Notes: generated by a model not told the origin, from the sequence alone. Numbered from the stretch's first letter, positions 43,207 to 53,648 are shown. The stretch: DNA of 64,000 bases from Streptomyces tauricus (GCF_014650955.1 NZ_BMVY01000019.1:98228-162227); one strand, 5' to 3'. Program-made: numbers and translations.

Positions 43207-44467
43207 CACGTCGTCCGATGACGGGAGCGGCGCCGGCCGGCGCGCGCTGATCCTGGTGGAGAACCTGTCGGTGCCCTTCGACCGGCGGGTCTGGCAGGAG
43301 TGCACGACCCTGCGCGACGCGGGCTGGGAGGTCCACGTCATCTGCCCGCGGGGGACCAAGCGGGACACCGAGCCGGAGGCGGAGATCGACGGGGTGCGGA
43401 TCCACCGCTACCCGCTGCGCGCCGCCACCGGCGGACCGGCCGGCTACCTGCGGGAGTACGGAGCGGCGCTGTGGCACACGCTCCGGCTGGCCCGCAAGGT
43501 CGGCCCGGTCGACGTGGTCCACGCCTGCAACCCGCCCGACCTGCTGTTCCTGCCCGCCCTGTGGATGAAGCGGCGCGGCGCGCGGTTCGTCTTCGACCAG
43601 CACGACCTGGTGCCCGAGCTGTACCTCTCCCGGTTCGACCGCGGCGAGGACCTGCTCTACCGCGGCGTGTGCGCGCTGGAACGGATGACCTACCGGGCCG
43701 CCGACATCGTGCTCGCCACGAACGAGAGCTACCGCGATGTCGCGGTGAGCCGCGGCGGGCAGCGGCCACAGGACGTCTTCGTGGTGCGCAGCGCGCCCCA
43801 GACCGACCGGTTCCAGCCGGTACCGCCGGAGCCGGAACTCAGGCGCGGCAAGCCCCATCTGCTGTGCTACCTGGGCGTCATGGGCCCCCAGGACGGCGTC
43901 GACTACGCGCTGCGGGCCCTCGCGAAACTCCGCGACGACCTGGGCAGGACCGACTGGCACGCGGTGTTCGTCGGCTCCGGCGACGCCTTCGACGCCATGG
44001 TGGAGCTGTCCCGGCAGCTCGGCCTCTCCGAACAGGTGCAGTTCACCGGCCGCATCCCGGACGCCGACCTGGTGCGCTACCTGTCCACCGCGGACGTGTG
44101 CCTCTCACCCGACCCGCGCAACCCGCTCAACGACGTGTCGACCATGAACAAGGTCCTGGAGTACATGGCCATGGGCCGCCCCATCGTCTCGTTCGACCTC
44201 CGCGAGGCACGCGTCTCCGCCGGTGACGCCGCCGTCTACGCGCCCGCCAACGACGAGGCCGCGTTCGCGAAACTCGTCGCGCTGCTGCTGGACGATCCGG
44301 CGAAGCGCGCCGAGATGGGCAAGACCGGCCAGGAGCGGATCAGCGGACAGCTCTCCTGGCGGAACTCGCAAGCGGCCCTGCTCGCCGCCTACACCGCTGC
44401 CTGCCGCGACCACACCCCGGTGTCGGCGGGCGGCCCCACCCGCACGGGGAGGAGGCCGCTCCGTTGA
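43196..44467 (+). CDS. Glycosyltransferase, GT4-type (WbuB-like)
   Basis: I place the start at TTG 43196, overlapping the dehydrogenase end, for 423 residues; the only other upstream start lies deep inside that gene. The N-terminal Rossmann domain begins ALILVENLSVPFDRRVWQE, typical of WbuB/WcaI-like enzymes, with VDVVHACNPPDLLF. The C-terminal donor domain has LLCYLGVMGPQDGVDYAL and the D-V-S-T-M-N-K-V-L-E-Y-M-A-M-G-R-P segment that carries the nucleotide-sugar-binding acid. It adds a sugar to the lipid-linked intermediate. It overlaps the following Wzz-like gene by 4 bases. Confidence 0.85.
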
Positions 44468-45831
44468 GCGACGACACGATACGCCTGGTCACGATCGGGC
44501 GGATTCTCCGCCGGCGCCGACGGCTCCTCGCCCTCCTCGTCGTGGTGGGCGCACTCGTCGGTTACGGCACCTCGGTGCTGTTCCCGCCGCAGTACACGGC
44601 GTCGGCGTCGGTCCTGCTGCCGGGGCAGTGGGAGGAACGCGAACTGCTGACCCAGGCGGAGATCGCGACCAGCTCGGTCGTGATCGACCGCGTGGCCACC
44701 GCGCTCCACTGGCAGGGCGTCAGCGGCGGCGACCTGCGGGACAAGGTGAGCGCCGCCGCCGCCGACGGGAACATCATCAAGATCTCGGGCACGGCCGACA
44801 CCCCGGAGCGCGCCCAGCGGCTCGCCGACCGCTCGGCCCAGCAGTTCGTCACCTTCGCCGCGCGCGTCGCGGGCGACAGCACCGACTCCGACGCGGCCAC
44901 GGGTCCCGAGGCGCTGCGGGAGCAGGTGGAGGAGACCAACCGCCGGATCACCGACCTGTCCAAGGCCGCCGATCCGGGACAGACCGTGGAGAGCGTGCAG
45001 GCCCGCACCGCGCTCGCGAACCTGCGCACCGCGCTGGAAGAGGCCATGCAGAAACTGGACGACGCCGACCCGGCGACCAACAAGGCCGGCATGGTCGTCA
45101 TGGGACCGGCGGCCCGGCCGACCGGCGAGGCGCCACCGACCAGGGTCCAACTCGTCGTCGGCGGGGCGCTGCTGGCGTTCCTGCTCACCGTCGTCGCCCA
45201 TCTCGCCGCCGCCCGGATGAACCGCCGGCTGCGCACCGAACCCGAGATCGCCGCGGCGCTGGGATCGACGCTGCTCGGCACCGTCGACGTGCCCGAGGAA
45301 GGCCCCGAGCACCGGCCGCAGGACAGCGGCCGGGCGGCCCGCATCCGCCGGCTGCTCGGCGTCGACACCCGGTGGGACGTCCCGGACCCGCAGTCGTACG
45401 GCGACGAGGCCGGCCGGCGGATCCGCTACCGGCGGGTGTGCGTACGCCTGCGCAACCAGCTCCCGGCCCCCCGACGGCTGCTCGTCGTCGTCCCGGACGG
45501 CGACGAGACCGCCCGCCGGGCCGCCGGACAGCTCGTCGCCGAGGCCAAGAGCGATCCGGCGCTGCGGCTGGTGGAGGTCCCGGTCTCCCAGCCGATGGTC
45601 CCCGACCGCGACACGGAGTCCGGCGTCCTGGTCGTGCTCAGCGCGGGCAGCTGGACCGCGGGGGAGCTCGCCGCCGTCGCCGAGGCCTGCGCGGACGCCG
45701 GACACGACGTCGTCGGCATCGTCGTCGCGGGCACGGTCCGGGCCAGGCCCGCGCGGCCGGCCGACCGGCCCGCGGACAACGCCCCGCTGGCGCTCGCGGT
45801 TCCCGGCAACACCACGGGAGGTTCGCCGTGA
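44464..45831 (+). CDS. Wzz-type polysaccharide co-polymerase with a degenerate cytoplasmic domain (1)
   Basis: A TTG start in a TTGA overlap gives 455 residues. A basic N-terminus precedes membrane helix 1 (about 20-40), an extracytoplasmic Wzz region of about 200 residues with helical coiled-coil character (GPEALREQVEETNRRITDLSK), and membrane helix 2 (VQLVVGGALLAFLLTVVAHL). The C-terminal half keeps alternating hydrophobic strands like a Wzc-type kinase but has no Walker A or B motif. It probably sets chain length or assists export. A second, similar protein follows. Confidence 0.78.
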   Translation: MSDDTIRLVTIGRILRRRRRLLALLVVVGALVGYGTSVLFPPQYTASASVLLPGQWEERELLTQAEIATSSVVIDRVATALHWQGVSGGDLRDKVSAAAADGNIIKISGTADTPERAQRLADRSAQQFVTFAARVAGDSTDSDAATGPEALREQVEETNRRITDLSKAADPGQTVESVQARTALANLRTALEEAMQKLDDADPATNKAGMVVMGPAARPTGEAPPTRVQLVVGGALLAFLLTVVAHLAAARMNRRLRTEPEIAAALGSTLLGTVDVPEEGPEHRPQDSGRAARIRRLLGVDTRWDVPDPQSYGDEAGRRIRYRRVCVRLRNQLPAPRRLLVVVPDGDETARRAAGQLVAEAKSDPALRLVEVPVSQPMVPDRDTESGVLVVLSAGSWTAGELAAVAEACADAGHDVVGIVVAGTVRARPARPADRPADNAPLALAVPGNTTGGSP

Positions 45832-47357
45832 CGACCAGTACGACCGCGGAGCCGCCGGCCACCACTCCGCTGCTCGACCTGCACGCGCTGGTCGTGGCGG
45901 TGCGCAGACGCCGCCGCCTCTGGAGTTCCGTGGCACTGCTGGGGCTGCTGCTCGGCGCGGCCGTGGCCGTCCTGCTGCCGCCACCGCCGAGCGCGACGGC
46001 CAAGGTGCTGGTCGTCCACCAGGAGGATCAGCCGAACGACACCGGAACCCTGATCCGTACCGACGTCGCGCTGCTGGGCACCACCCGGATCGCCGACAAG
46101 GCACTGCAGGCCCTCAAGTCCCCGGAGAAACCCGAGGACTTCATGAAGGACTACCGGGGCACCGGCCTCACCAACAACCTGCTGCAGATCGATGTGACGG
46201 GCAGGAGCGACGAGGAGGCGGTGGCCCGCGCCAAGGCGCTGGCCGACGCGTTCGTCGCCGACCATGTGCGAAGGATGCGGGAAGCCGCGCAGGCCGAGGC
46301 CAAGGCCCTGCTCGACCAGCGCGACCGCATGCGGGACGAGCTCACCGAGGTCAACAACGCGATCGGCGACCGTTCACCGGAGAGCGACCCGCAGGCGTCG
46401 GCGGGCCTTGAGTCCCTCTTCGCCCGCCGGGCCCTGCTCAACTCCCGGATCGCCGACTTCGACCAGCGCGCCGCGGACGCGCGCACCGGCACCCCCAAGG
46501 TCATCGCCGGCACCCAGATCGTGGACGCCCCGCGCGCCGTCGAGCACTCCCTGCCCAGAACCGCCCTCACCAACGCCGTGATCGGGCTCGTCCTCGGCCT
46601 CGTCCTCGGACTCGGGGTGGCCGCGGTCGGCACGGTCGTCGCGGACCGGCCCGTACTGCGCAAGGAGATCGCGGCGAACCTGGGCGCCTCGGTCATCGCC
46701 GAACTGCGTGCCGTACCCCGCTGGTCGCCCGGACTGTGGCGGCCCCGGCGGACCCGGGCGGCCCGCGAACGGCTCACCGCGACCCTGGCCCGCGCCGTAC
46801 GGCGCTCCGCGGAACCGGTGTCGCTGCTGGAACTGGGCTGTGCCCGCAGCACGAGCGTGATCGCCCTGAACGTGGCCAGGGCCCTGGCCACGGAGGGGCC
46901 GGTCGTCGTCATCGACGGACTGCCCGGCCGGGAACTCGCCGACAGCCGCCAGGAACCGGGAGGTCCGACCGTCGTCAGGGGCGAGGACGTCGCGGCCGTG
47001 CCGAAACAGGCACGCCGGCTCGGCGTCGGCTCGGTCGCGCCCGGCACGGCGTGGACCGACCTGCAGTACCTCGGCGGCCAGACCGTGCTCGTCGTGCGGG
47101 CCGGGCACGGCAGCGCCGCATGGCTGCACACCGTGGCGCGCCAGCTCGCGGACCAGCGCATCCCGGTGATCGGCGTGGTCCTGATCGACCCCGATCCGCG
47201 CGACCGGACCGACGGCACGCTGTGGGACGGGCTGCACACCGCGCTGCGCGGCGCCCACGACCGGCCCGCCCGGCAGCACGGGACGGGCCAGCCGCGAACC
47301 GAACGGCCCTCCATGACGGCCGCACGTGTCCCGTACAGAGACCAGGAGGCCAGGTAG
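45828..47357 (+). CDS. Wzz/Wzc-type protein with a degenerate BY-kinase domain (2)
   Basis: GTG 45828 overlaps the previous stop; 509 residues. It has membrane helix 1 (WSSVALLGLLLGAAVAVLL), a Wzz loop with helices (AEAKALLDQRDRMRDELTEV), membrane helix 2 (AVIGLVLGLVLGLGVAAVG) and a C-terminal BY-kinase-like domain. At the P-loop position the sequence is LELGCARSTSVIALNVARAL, without the G-K-S/T needed for ATP, while a VVVIDGLPG strand keeps the Walker A' place. The terminal Tyr cluster is missing. It is therefore a likely pseudokinase co-polymerase. Confidence 0.78.
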   Translation: MTTSTTAEPPATTPLLDLHALVVAVRRRRRLWSSVALLGLLLGAAVAVLLPPPPSATAKVLVVHQEDQPNDTGTLIRTDVALLGTTRIADKALQALKSPEKPEDFMKDYRGTGLTNNLLQIDVTGRSDEEAVARAKALADAFVADHVRRMREAAQAEAKALLDQRDRMRDELTEVNNAIGDRSPESDPQASAGLESLFARRALLNSRIADFDQRAADARTGTPKVIAGTQIVDAPRAVEHSLPRTALTNAVIGLVLGLVLGLGVAAVGTVVADRPVLRKEIAANLGASVIAELRAVPRWSPGLWRPRRTRAARERLTATLARAVRRSAEPVSLLELGCARSTSVIALNVARALATEGPVVVIDGLPGRELADSRQEPGGPTVVRGEDVAAVPKQARRLGVGSVAPGTAWTDLQYLGGQTVLVVRAGHGSAAWLHTVARQLADQRIPVIGVVLIDPDPRDRTDGTLWDGLHTALRGAHDRPARQHGTGQPRTERPSMTAARVPYRDQEAR

Positions 47358-47360
47358 ATC

Positions 47361-49289
47361 ATGTGTGGCATCGCAGGCACGTACCGCTGGCCGGACGGCA
47401 AGGCCGTGACCGACCGGCTCACCGATGTCCTCGCCCACCGCGGCCCGGACGGCGCGGGCCGCTACAGCCACTCCGCCGGTGACGGCGAGGTGCACCTCGG
47501 GCACCGACGGCTGGCCATCATCGACCTGTCGGAGACCGGCGCCCAGCCGATGGTCTCCGACGGCCTCTCCCTCACGTACAACGGCGAGCTGTACAACGCG
47601 CCCCAGCTGCGGGCCGAACTGGCCGCCGCCGGGGCGCGGTTCCGCGGCACCTCCGACACCGAGGTGCTCCTGGAGGCCTGGCGGCGGTGGGGCACGGACT
47701 GCCTGCCCCGGCTGCGCGGCATGTTCGCGTTCGCCGTCTTCGACGAGCGGACCGGTGAGCTGGTGCTCGCCCGCGACCAGCTCGGCATCAAGCCGCTGTT
47801 CCTGCTCCGGCGCGGCGGGGGCCTGATGTTCGCCTCCGAACTCAAGGCGCTCGCCGCCGTGACCGGCGGCTCGCTGGGGGTGGACCACGCGGCCCTGGTG
47901 GCCTCGCTCCTCTACTACTGGGTGCCGGACTCGCGCTGCGCGTTCAGCGAGGCGGAGAAGCTGCCCCCGGGAAGCTGGCTGCGGTGCCGCCCCGACGGCC
48001 GGACCGAGCGCGGCCGGTACTGGAACCTCAAGGACGTCGCCGCCGAGGGCCAGGAACGGGCCCGCGGCGGCGAACTGCCGGACCTGGCCGCCGTCGTCGA
48101 GGAGTCGACCCGGCAGCACCTGCTCTCCGACGTCCCGGTGGCGACCTTCCTCTCCGGCGGACTCGACTCCAGCTACCTCACCGCGCTCGCGGCCCGCGAC
48201 CGGCCCGGGATCTCCGCCTACACGATCGGATTCCGCGCCGAGGACGCCAAGTTCGAGGCCATGCCCGACGACCTGCGCTACGCCCGGCAGGTCGCCGAGC
48301 GGTTCGGCGTCGACCTGCACGAGATCGAGATCGCCCCGGACGTACTCGACCTGCTGCCGCGCATGACCCACCACCTGGACGAGCCGATCGGCGACCCCGC
48401 CGCGATCAACACCTTCCTGATCTGCTCGGCCGCCCGCGAGGCCGGGGTCAAGGTCATGCTCTCGGGCATGGGCGCGGACGAACTGTTCGCCGGCTACCGC
48501 AAGCACCTGGCCAACACGCTCGCGCTGCGCTACCAGCGCGTACCGCGGCCCCTGCGGCGCGGCCTGTCCAGGGCGGTGAACCGGCTGCCGGTCGCCACGG
48601 CCCGCCGCGGCTACCGGTCGGTGCGCTTCGCCAAGCGGTTCCTCTCCTTCGCCGACCTGCCGGAGGAGACCGCGTTCCGGCGCAGCTACACCATGTACGA
48701 CCAGGACGAACTGCTCGCCCTCGTCAACCCGGACCTGGCCGGAACGGTCGACGACGTGCTGACCGAGCACGCGGACGTCTACGAGGACAACGACCTCGAC
48801 GACTTCGTCAACCGGATGTGCCTGGGCGACGCCCGGATGTTCCTGCCGGGCTTGAACCTCGCCTACACGGACCGCTCCAGCATGGCCGCCTCGACCGAGG
48901 TACGGGTGCCGTACGTGGACGTCGAGGTGGTCAGGGCGGCGTTCGCCGTACCCGGCGACCGCAAGATCGTCGGACGGCAGGGCAAGGCCGTCCTCAAGGA
49001 GGCGGCCACCTCGATCCTGCCCCGGGAGATCGTCTACCGGCCCAAGGGCTTGTTCAGCGCCCCGCTGCGGGCCTGGATGAGCCGGGACCTGGCACCGCTG
49101 GTGCGCGAGGTGGTCAACGACGGCGTGCTCGTCAACTCCGGGATCCTGCGCCGCGACGCGCTGGCCCGCATGGTCGCCGAGGACGCCGCGGGACAGCGGG
49201 ACTTCTCCAAGCACCTGTGGCACGTACTGACCCTTGAGTACTGGTACCGCGACGCGACCTCCGGCTCCGACCGGAGCCAGGCGGCCTGA
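47361..49289 (+). CDS. asnB: Glutamine-dependent amidotransferase, asparagine synthase (AsnB) family, in polysaccharide locus
   Basis: The 642-residue protein starts MCGIAG, so Cys2 is the N-terminal glutamine-cleaving nucleophile after Met removal; LTYNGELYN and the class II glutaminase fold follow. The synthase half has the pyrophosphate loop FLSGGLDSSYL and the DEPIGDPA and GADELFAGYRK segments. In cell-surface polysaccharide clusters such proteins amidate uronic-acid carboxyls (WbpS-like), which fits the AlgD-like dehydrogenase nearby; plain asparagine synthesis cannot be excluded. It lies 3 bases after the Wzz-like gene. Confidence 0.88.
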   Translation: MCGIAGTYRWPDGKAVTDRLTDVLAHRGPDGAGRYSHSAGDGEVHLGHRRLAIIDLSETGAQPMVSDGLSLTYNGELYNAPQLRAELAAAGARFRGTSDTEVLLEAWRRWGTDCLPRLRGMFAFAVFDERTGELVLARDQLGIKPLFLLRRGGGLMFASELKALAAVTGGSLGVDHAALVASLLYYWVPDSRCAFSEAEKLPPGSWLRCRPDGRTERGRYWNLKDVAAEGQERARGGELPDLAAVVEESTRQHLLSDVPVATFLSGGLDSSYLTALAARDRPGISAYTIGFRAEDAKFEAMPDDLRYARQVAERFGVDLHEIEIAPDVLDLLPRMTHHLDEPIGDPAAINTFLICSAAREAGVKVMLSGMGADELFAGYRKHLANTLALRYQRVPRPLRRGLSRAVNRLPVATARRGYRSVRFAKRFLSFADLPEETAFRRSYTMYDQDELLALVNPDLAGTVDDVLTEHADVYEDNDLDDFVNRMCLGDARMFLPGLNLAYTDRSSMAASTEVRVPYVDVEVVRAAFAVPGDRKIVGRQGKAVLKEAATSILPREIVYRPKGLFSAPLRAWMSRDLAPLVREVVNDGVLVNSGILRRDALARMVAEDAAGQRDFSKHLWHVLTLEYWYRDATSGSDRSQAA

Positions 49290-49387
49290 CGGCACGACAG
49301 CACTGCGGCGCGACGGCACGACAGCGAAACGGCTCGACAGCACCACGGCACGACGGCTTGACGGCGTAGAAATCAAGAGGAGCTCGG

Positions 49388-51607
49388 GTGAAACAGGTTG
49401 TGCAGAACTACAAGAGCGGCGAACTGGCGCTGCTCGACGTGCCCGTGCCGGGGTGCAAGCCCGGCGGAGTGCTGGTCCGCAGCGCCTACTCGCTGATCTC
49501 CACCGGCACCGAGCTCATGAAGGTGTCCGAAGCCGGTATGTCGATGGTGGGCAAGGCCCGCTCCCGGCCGGACCAGGTGGCCAAGGTCATGCAGAGCGTG
49601 GCCACCAACGGCGTGCCCGCCACCTACCGCAAGGTGATGGGCAAGCTGGACTCCTACACCCCGCTCGGCTACTCGCTGTGCGGTGTGGTCGAGCAGGTCG
49701 GCCCCGGGATCGACGACGTGAAGGTCGGCGACCTCGTGGCCTGCGCGGGCAACGAGCACGCGCTGCACGCCGAGCTGAACTGGGTGCCGAAGAACCTCTA
49801 CACCCCGGTACCGGACGGCCTCGCACCACGGCACGCGGCCTTCGGCACCGTCGGCTCGATCGCCATGCAGGGCGTCCGCCAGGGCGAGCCGCAACTCGGC
49901 GAGGTGGCACTGGTCATCGGCCTCGGCCTGATCGGGCAGCTCGTGGCGCAGCTCCTCACCGCCTCGGGAGTACGTGTCGTCGGCGCCGACCCCGACCCGG
50001 CGCGCTGTGAACTCGCCGAGCGCCTGGGTGCCGCGGCCTGCGGTGATCCCGCGTCCGCGGCCGTGGAGGCGGCCGTCGCCGAACTCACCGACGGCCACGG
50101 CGTGGACCAGGTGTATCTGGCCGCGGGCGGCGGCAGCAACCAGCCCGTGGAGCTGGCCGCCCGCCTCGCCCGGGACCGCGGCCGGGTCGTCGACATCGGC
50201 AAGTGCCGCCTCGACCTGCCGTGGAACGCGTACTACGAGAAGGAACTGGACGTCCGGTTCTCCCGCAGCTACGGCCCCGGGCGCTACGACCCGGCCTACG
50301 AGCTGGAGGGACGGGACTACCCGATCGGCTATGTGCGCTGGACCGAGCGCCGTAACCTGGCGTGCTTCCTCGACCTCCTCGCCCGCGACCGCGTCGACGT
50401 GGAGCCCCTGATCTCGCACGTCGCCGACTTCGACGACGCCGTCGGGACGTACCAGCGCCTGAAGGACGGCGAGTTGAAGGCCGTGGCCGTGCTGTTCCGC
50501 TACCCCGGCCCCGCCGAGGACCAGGCCGGGCAGGAGGTCCCGGCCGCGCCAGCCGAGGTGACCGTGCCCGCGGTGCGGCGCGGCGGCACGGCGCCCGCCC
50601 CGGCCCGGTCGGCCCACGCGCCGGTGCGGGTGGCGTTCGCCGGAGCGGGCAACTACGCGACGTCGATGCTGCTGCCGCACCTGGCGCAGCGCGACGGCGT
50701 CGAGCTGTCCACGGTCGTCACCACGACGGCCCTGTCCGCGGCCAACGCGAAGCGGAAGTTCGGCTTCGCCGAGGCGAGCACCGACCTCGACGCCGTGCTC
50801 GACGACAAGTCGATCGACGCGGTGTTCGTCGTCACCCGGCACAGCTCGCACGCCGAACTGACCCGCAGGGCCCTCCTGGCCGGCAAGGCGGTGTTCGTGG
50901 AGAAGCCCCTGGCGCTCTCCGAGGACGAACTGGCCGGTGTGCTCGCGGCGGTGGAGGAGTCCGGCAACGACCGGCTGCAGGTGGGCTTCAACCGCCGCTT
51001 CGCCCCGCTGCTCCAGGAGGCCAAGCAGCGGTTCGGCGCCCGGACCGGTCCGGCGAACCTGCGCTACCTGGTCAACGCGGGCCGCCTGCAGCACGGCAGC
51101 TGGTATCTCCAACAGGGCACCGAGGGCTCCCGCTTCACCGGCGAGGGCGGCCACTTCATCGACACCGCGAGCTGGCTCCTCGACGCGGACCCGGTATCGG
51201 TGTACGCCACCGCCGCGCCCGGCAACGAGGACCTGCACGTGGTGCTGCGCTACCCCGACGGGTCCACCGCCACCATCAGTTACGTCACCACCGGCGCACC
51301 CGGCTTCCCCAAGGAGACCCTGGACCTCGTCGCGGACGGCAAGGTCCTGCGGTTCGACGACTTCGTCCGTGCCTCGCTGTACTCCGACGGCGGGGCCGGG
51401 GGGCGCAAGCGGTGGGTCAGTTCGCGGCTGCCCAAGGCCCGCGACAAGGGCCAGAACGCCGAACTGGCTGCGTTCATCAGGGCCGTGCGGAGCGGCGGGC
51501 CGATGCCGGTGCCGCTGGAGTCACTGGTCGCCACCACGGCGGCCACCCTCGCCGTGCCGGCCGGCCTGGCCGGCGGCGCGCCGGTGACCCTGGCGAGGGC
51601 GCGATGA
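49388..51607 (+). CDS. Bi-domain oxidoreductase: zinc-type alcohol dehydrogenase + Gfo/Idh/MocA dehydrogenase
   Basis: GTG 49388 gives 739 residues. The N-terminal 370 residues are a medium-chain dehydrogenase (GYSLCGVVEQVGPGIDDVKVGD, then the NAD fold VIGLGLIGQLVAQLL). After a Pro/Ala linker (about 375-410), a Gfo/Idh/MocA domain follows: VAFAGAGNYATSMLLPHL, the catalytic-region FVEKPLALS and GFNRRFAPLL, GEGGHFIDTASWLL. This fusion is regularly found next to heparinase-like genes in capsule clusters, as here with a 4-base overlap. The substrate, probably a nucleotide-linked or polymer sugar, is not known. Confidence 0.87.
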   Translation: MKQVVQNYKSGELALLDVPVPGCKPGGVLVRSAYSLISTGTELMKVSEAGMSMVGKARSRPDQVAKVMQSVATNGVPATYRKVMGKLDSYTPLGYSLCGVVEQVGPGIDDVKVGDLVACAGNEHALHAELNWVPKNLYTPVPDGLAPRHAAFGTVGSIAMQGVRQGEPQLGEVALVIGLGLIGQLVAQLLTASGVRVVGADPDPARCELAERLGAAACGDPASAAVEAAVAELTDGHGVDQVYLAAGGGSNQPVELAARLARDRGRVVDIGKCRLDLPWNAYYEKELDVRFSRSYGPGRYDPAYELEGRDYPIGYVRWTERRNLACFLDLLARDRVDVEPLISHVADFDDAVGTYQRLKDGELKAVAVLFRYPGPAEDQAGQEVPAAPAEVTVPAVRRGGTAPAPARSAHAPVRVAFAGAGNYATSMLLPHLAQRDGVELSTVVTTTALSAANAKRKFGFAEASTDLDAVLDDKSIDAVFVVTRHSSHAELTRRALLAGKAVFVEKPLALSEDELAGVLAAVEESGNDRLQVGFNRRFAPLLQEAKQRFGARTGPANLRYLVNAGRLQHGSWYLQQGTEGSRFTGEGGHFIDTASWLLDADPVSVYATAAPGNEDLHVVLRYPDGSTATISYVTTGAPGFPKETLDLVADGKVLRFDDFVRASLYSDGGAGGRKRWVSSRLPKARDKGQNAELAAFIRAVRSGGPMPVPLESLVATTAATLAVPAGLAGGAPVTLARAR

Positions 51608-53634
51608 CCGTGAGTACCACCGCGGGCTGGTACCTGCGGCGACTGTCCCGGATGGGACCGCTGGAGGTCGCCGGCCGGGCGGGCGACACGATCCGCCGAC
51701 GGCGATGGCGGGCGGAGCCGCCGCACTGCCCGGCCGTGACCGGCGCCCGGTTCACCGCGGTACTGCCCGCCGGGATCATCGCCGCGATACCCCCGGACGC
51801 CGCGAAACGCCTCGTCGCCGAGGCGGACCGGCTGATGGACGGCCACGCCGAGTTCTTCGGGGTGGCCCGCGACGACCTGGCCGACCCGGACTGGTGGTGG
51901 GACCCCAAGACCGGTCGCCGGGCCCCGGGGGGCTACGCCTTCGACGTGCCCTACCGCAGCGAGGACGCGGCCGGGGACATCAAGCAGATCTGGGAGCCGT
52001 CCCGGCACCAGTACCTCACCGTGCTCGCCGCCGCCTACGCGATCACCGGGGACGAGCGGTACGCCGAGCGCGTGGCCGGGCATCTGCGGTCGTGGTGGGA
52101 GGTCAACCCACCGCTGCACGGCGTGCACTGGATCAGCGGTATCGAGCTGGGCATCCGGCTGCTGTCCTGGGTGTGGATCCGCCGGCTCCTCGACGGCTGG
52201 GCGGGAGCGGCCGGTCTCTTCGAGGACAACCCGGTGGCGCGCAACCAGATCTGGCACCACCAGCGCTGGCTCGCCGCCTTCCCCAGCCGGGGCTCGTCGG
52301 CGAACAACCACGTCATCGCCGAGACCGCCGGACAGTTCGCGGCGGCCTGCGCGTTCGGCTGGTTCCCCTCCTCCGCCCGGTGGCGGGCCGACGCGCTGCG
52401 CTCCCTCGACCGGCAGCTGCGCGCCAACACCTTCCTCTCGGGCCTCAACCGCGAGCTGGCCAGTGAGTACCACGGACTCGTCCTGGAACTCGGCCTGGCC
52501 GCGCTCGCCGAGGCGGACGCCGCCGACGTACCGGTCCCCGCGACGGTCCGCCTGGTACTGCTGCGGATGACCGACGCGCTCGCCGCCGTCGTGGACGACC
52601 GGCTGCGGCCACCACGCCAGGGGGACGCGGACGACGGGCACGGTCTGGTCGTGGACGGCGCGGGCACCGACCGCTGGGGCTCGCTCCTGGCCACCGGGGA
52701 CGCCGTGTTCGGCCGGCTCGACTGGTGGCCGACGGTGACCGGCACCGACGTACGCACCCCGCTGCTGACCGCGCTCATCCGCCCGTACGCGAAGGCCCAG
52801 CCGTCCTCGAAGGATCAGCCGTCCTCGCAGGCCCAGCCGCCCTCGGGAACCGGCACCGCACCGGCTGTGACCCGCCCCGTGACCCGCCCTGCGAGTCGCC
52901 CGGCCCACTTCGCCGACGCGGGCATGACCATCCTCCGGAGCCCCGCCGGGATCTGGTGCCGCTGCGACGGCGGCCCGCACGGTTTCCTGTCCATCGCCGC
53001 GCACGCCCACGCGGACGCGCTGTCCGTGGAGGTGCGGCACGACGGGGTCGACGTCCTCGCCGACCCGGGGACGTTCTGCTACCACGGGCAGCCCGAGTGG
53101 CGGCAGTACTTCCGCTCCACCCTCGGCCACAACACCCTGCAACTGGACGGCGTCGACCAGTCCGTCTCCGGCGGCCCGTTCCTGTGGACCCGGCATGCCC
53201 GCACCCGCGTCCTCGGCACGGACACCTCCGACGAGGGGGTGAACAGCTGGTGCGCCGAACACGACGGCTACCAGGGCTCGGTGCACCGCCGCCGGGTGGA
53301 ACTCACCTCGGCGACCGGGGAGTTGCGCGTGGTCGACGAGGTGCGCGGCCCCCGCCGGGCCGCGCGACTGGCCTTCCACCTCGGGCCGGCGATCACCGCG
53401 GACCTGGTGGAGAACAGGGCCGTACTCACCTGGACGCGGGACGGCGAGAACCGCTCGGCGGTCCTCGACCTGCCCGGACAGCTCGACTGGCGGGCGCACC
53501 GCGGCGAGAGCGACCCGCCGCTCGGCTGGTACTCCGCCGGCTTCGGCCGCAAGGAACCCGCGACCACGCTCGTCGGCACCGGCTTCGCCGACAGCACGGC
53601 GGAGTTCACGACCGTACTCGGGTTCCGCGACTAG
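51604..53634 (+). CDS. Heparinase II/III family (alginate-lyase-like) protein
   Basis: ATG 51604 in an ATGA overlap; 676 residues. The N-terminal half is an alpha/alpha toroid (EIWEPSRHQYL-type region IKQIWEPSRHQYLTVLAAAY, and SSANNHVIAETAGQFAAA with the conserved Asn-His). After a Gln/Pro/Ser linker (about 400-430), a beta-sandwich carries SIAAHAHADALSVEVRHDGVDVLADPGT with the conserved His/Asp residues. Known members cleave uronic-acid polymers by beta-elimination. I see no signal peptide, so it may act inside the cell or serve assembly rather than degradation. It is coupled to the bi-domain oxidoreductase gene. Confidence 0.85.
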   Translation: MTVSTTAGWYLRRLSRMGPLEVAGRAGDTIRRRRWRAEPPHCPAVTGARFTAVLPAGIIAAIPPDAAKRLVAEADRLMDGHAEFFGVARDDLADPDWWWDPKTGRRAPGGYAFDVPYRSEDAAGDIKQIWEPSRHQYLTVLAAAYAITGDERYAERVAGHLRSWWEVNPPLHGVHWISGIELGIRLLSWVWIRRLLDGWAGAAGLFEDNPVARNQIWHHQRWLAAFPSRGSSANNHVIAETAGQFAAACAFGWFPSSARWRADALRSLDRQLRANTFLSGLNRELASEYHGLVLELGLAALAEADAADVPVPATVRLVLLRMTDALAAVVDDRLRPPRQGDADDGHGLVVDGAGTDRWGSLLATGDAVFGRLDWWPTVTGTDVRTPLLTALIRPYAKAQPSSKDQPSSQAQPPSGTGTAPAVTRPVTRPASRPAHFADAGMTILRSPAGIWCRCDGGPHGFLSIAAHAHADALSVEVRHDGVDVLADPGTFCYHGQPEWRQYFRSTLGHNTLQLDGVDQSVSGGPFLWTRHARTRVLGTDTSDEGVNSWCAEHDGYQGSVHRRRVELTSATGELRVVDEVRGPRRAARLAFHLGPAITADLVENRAVLTWTRDGENRSAVLDLPGQLDWRAHRGESDPPLGWYSAGFGRKEPATTLVGTGFADSTAEFTTVLGFRD

Positions 53635-53648
53635 GGAGGGGAGGACGC

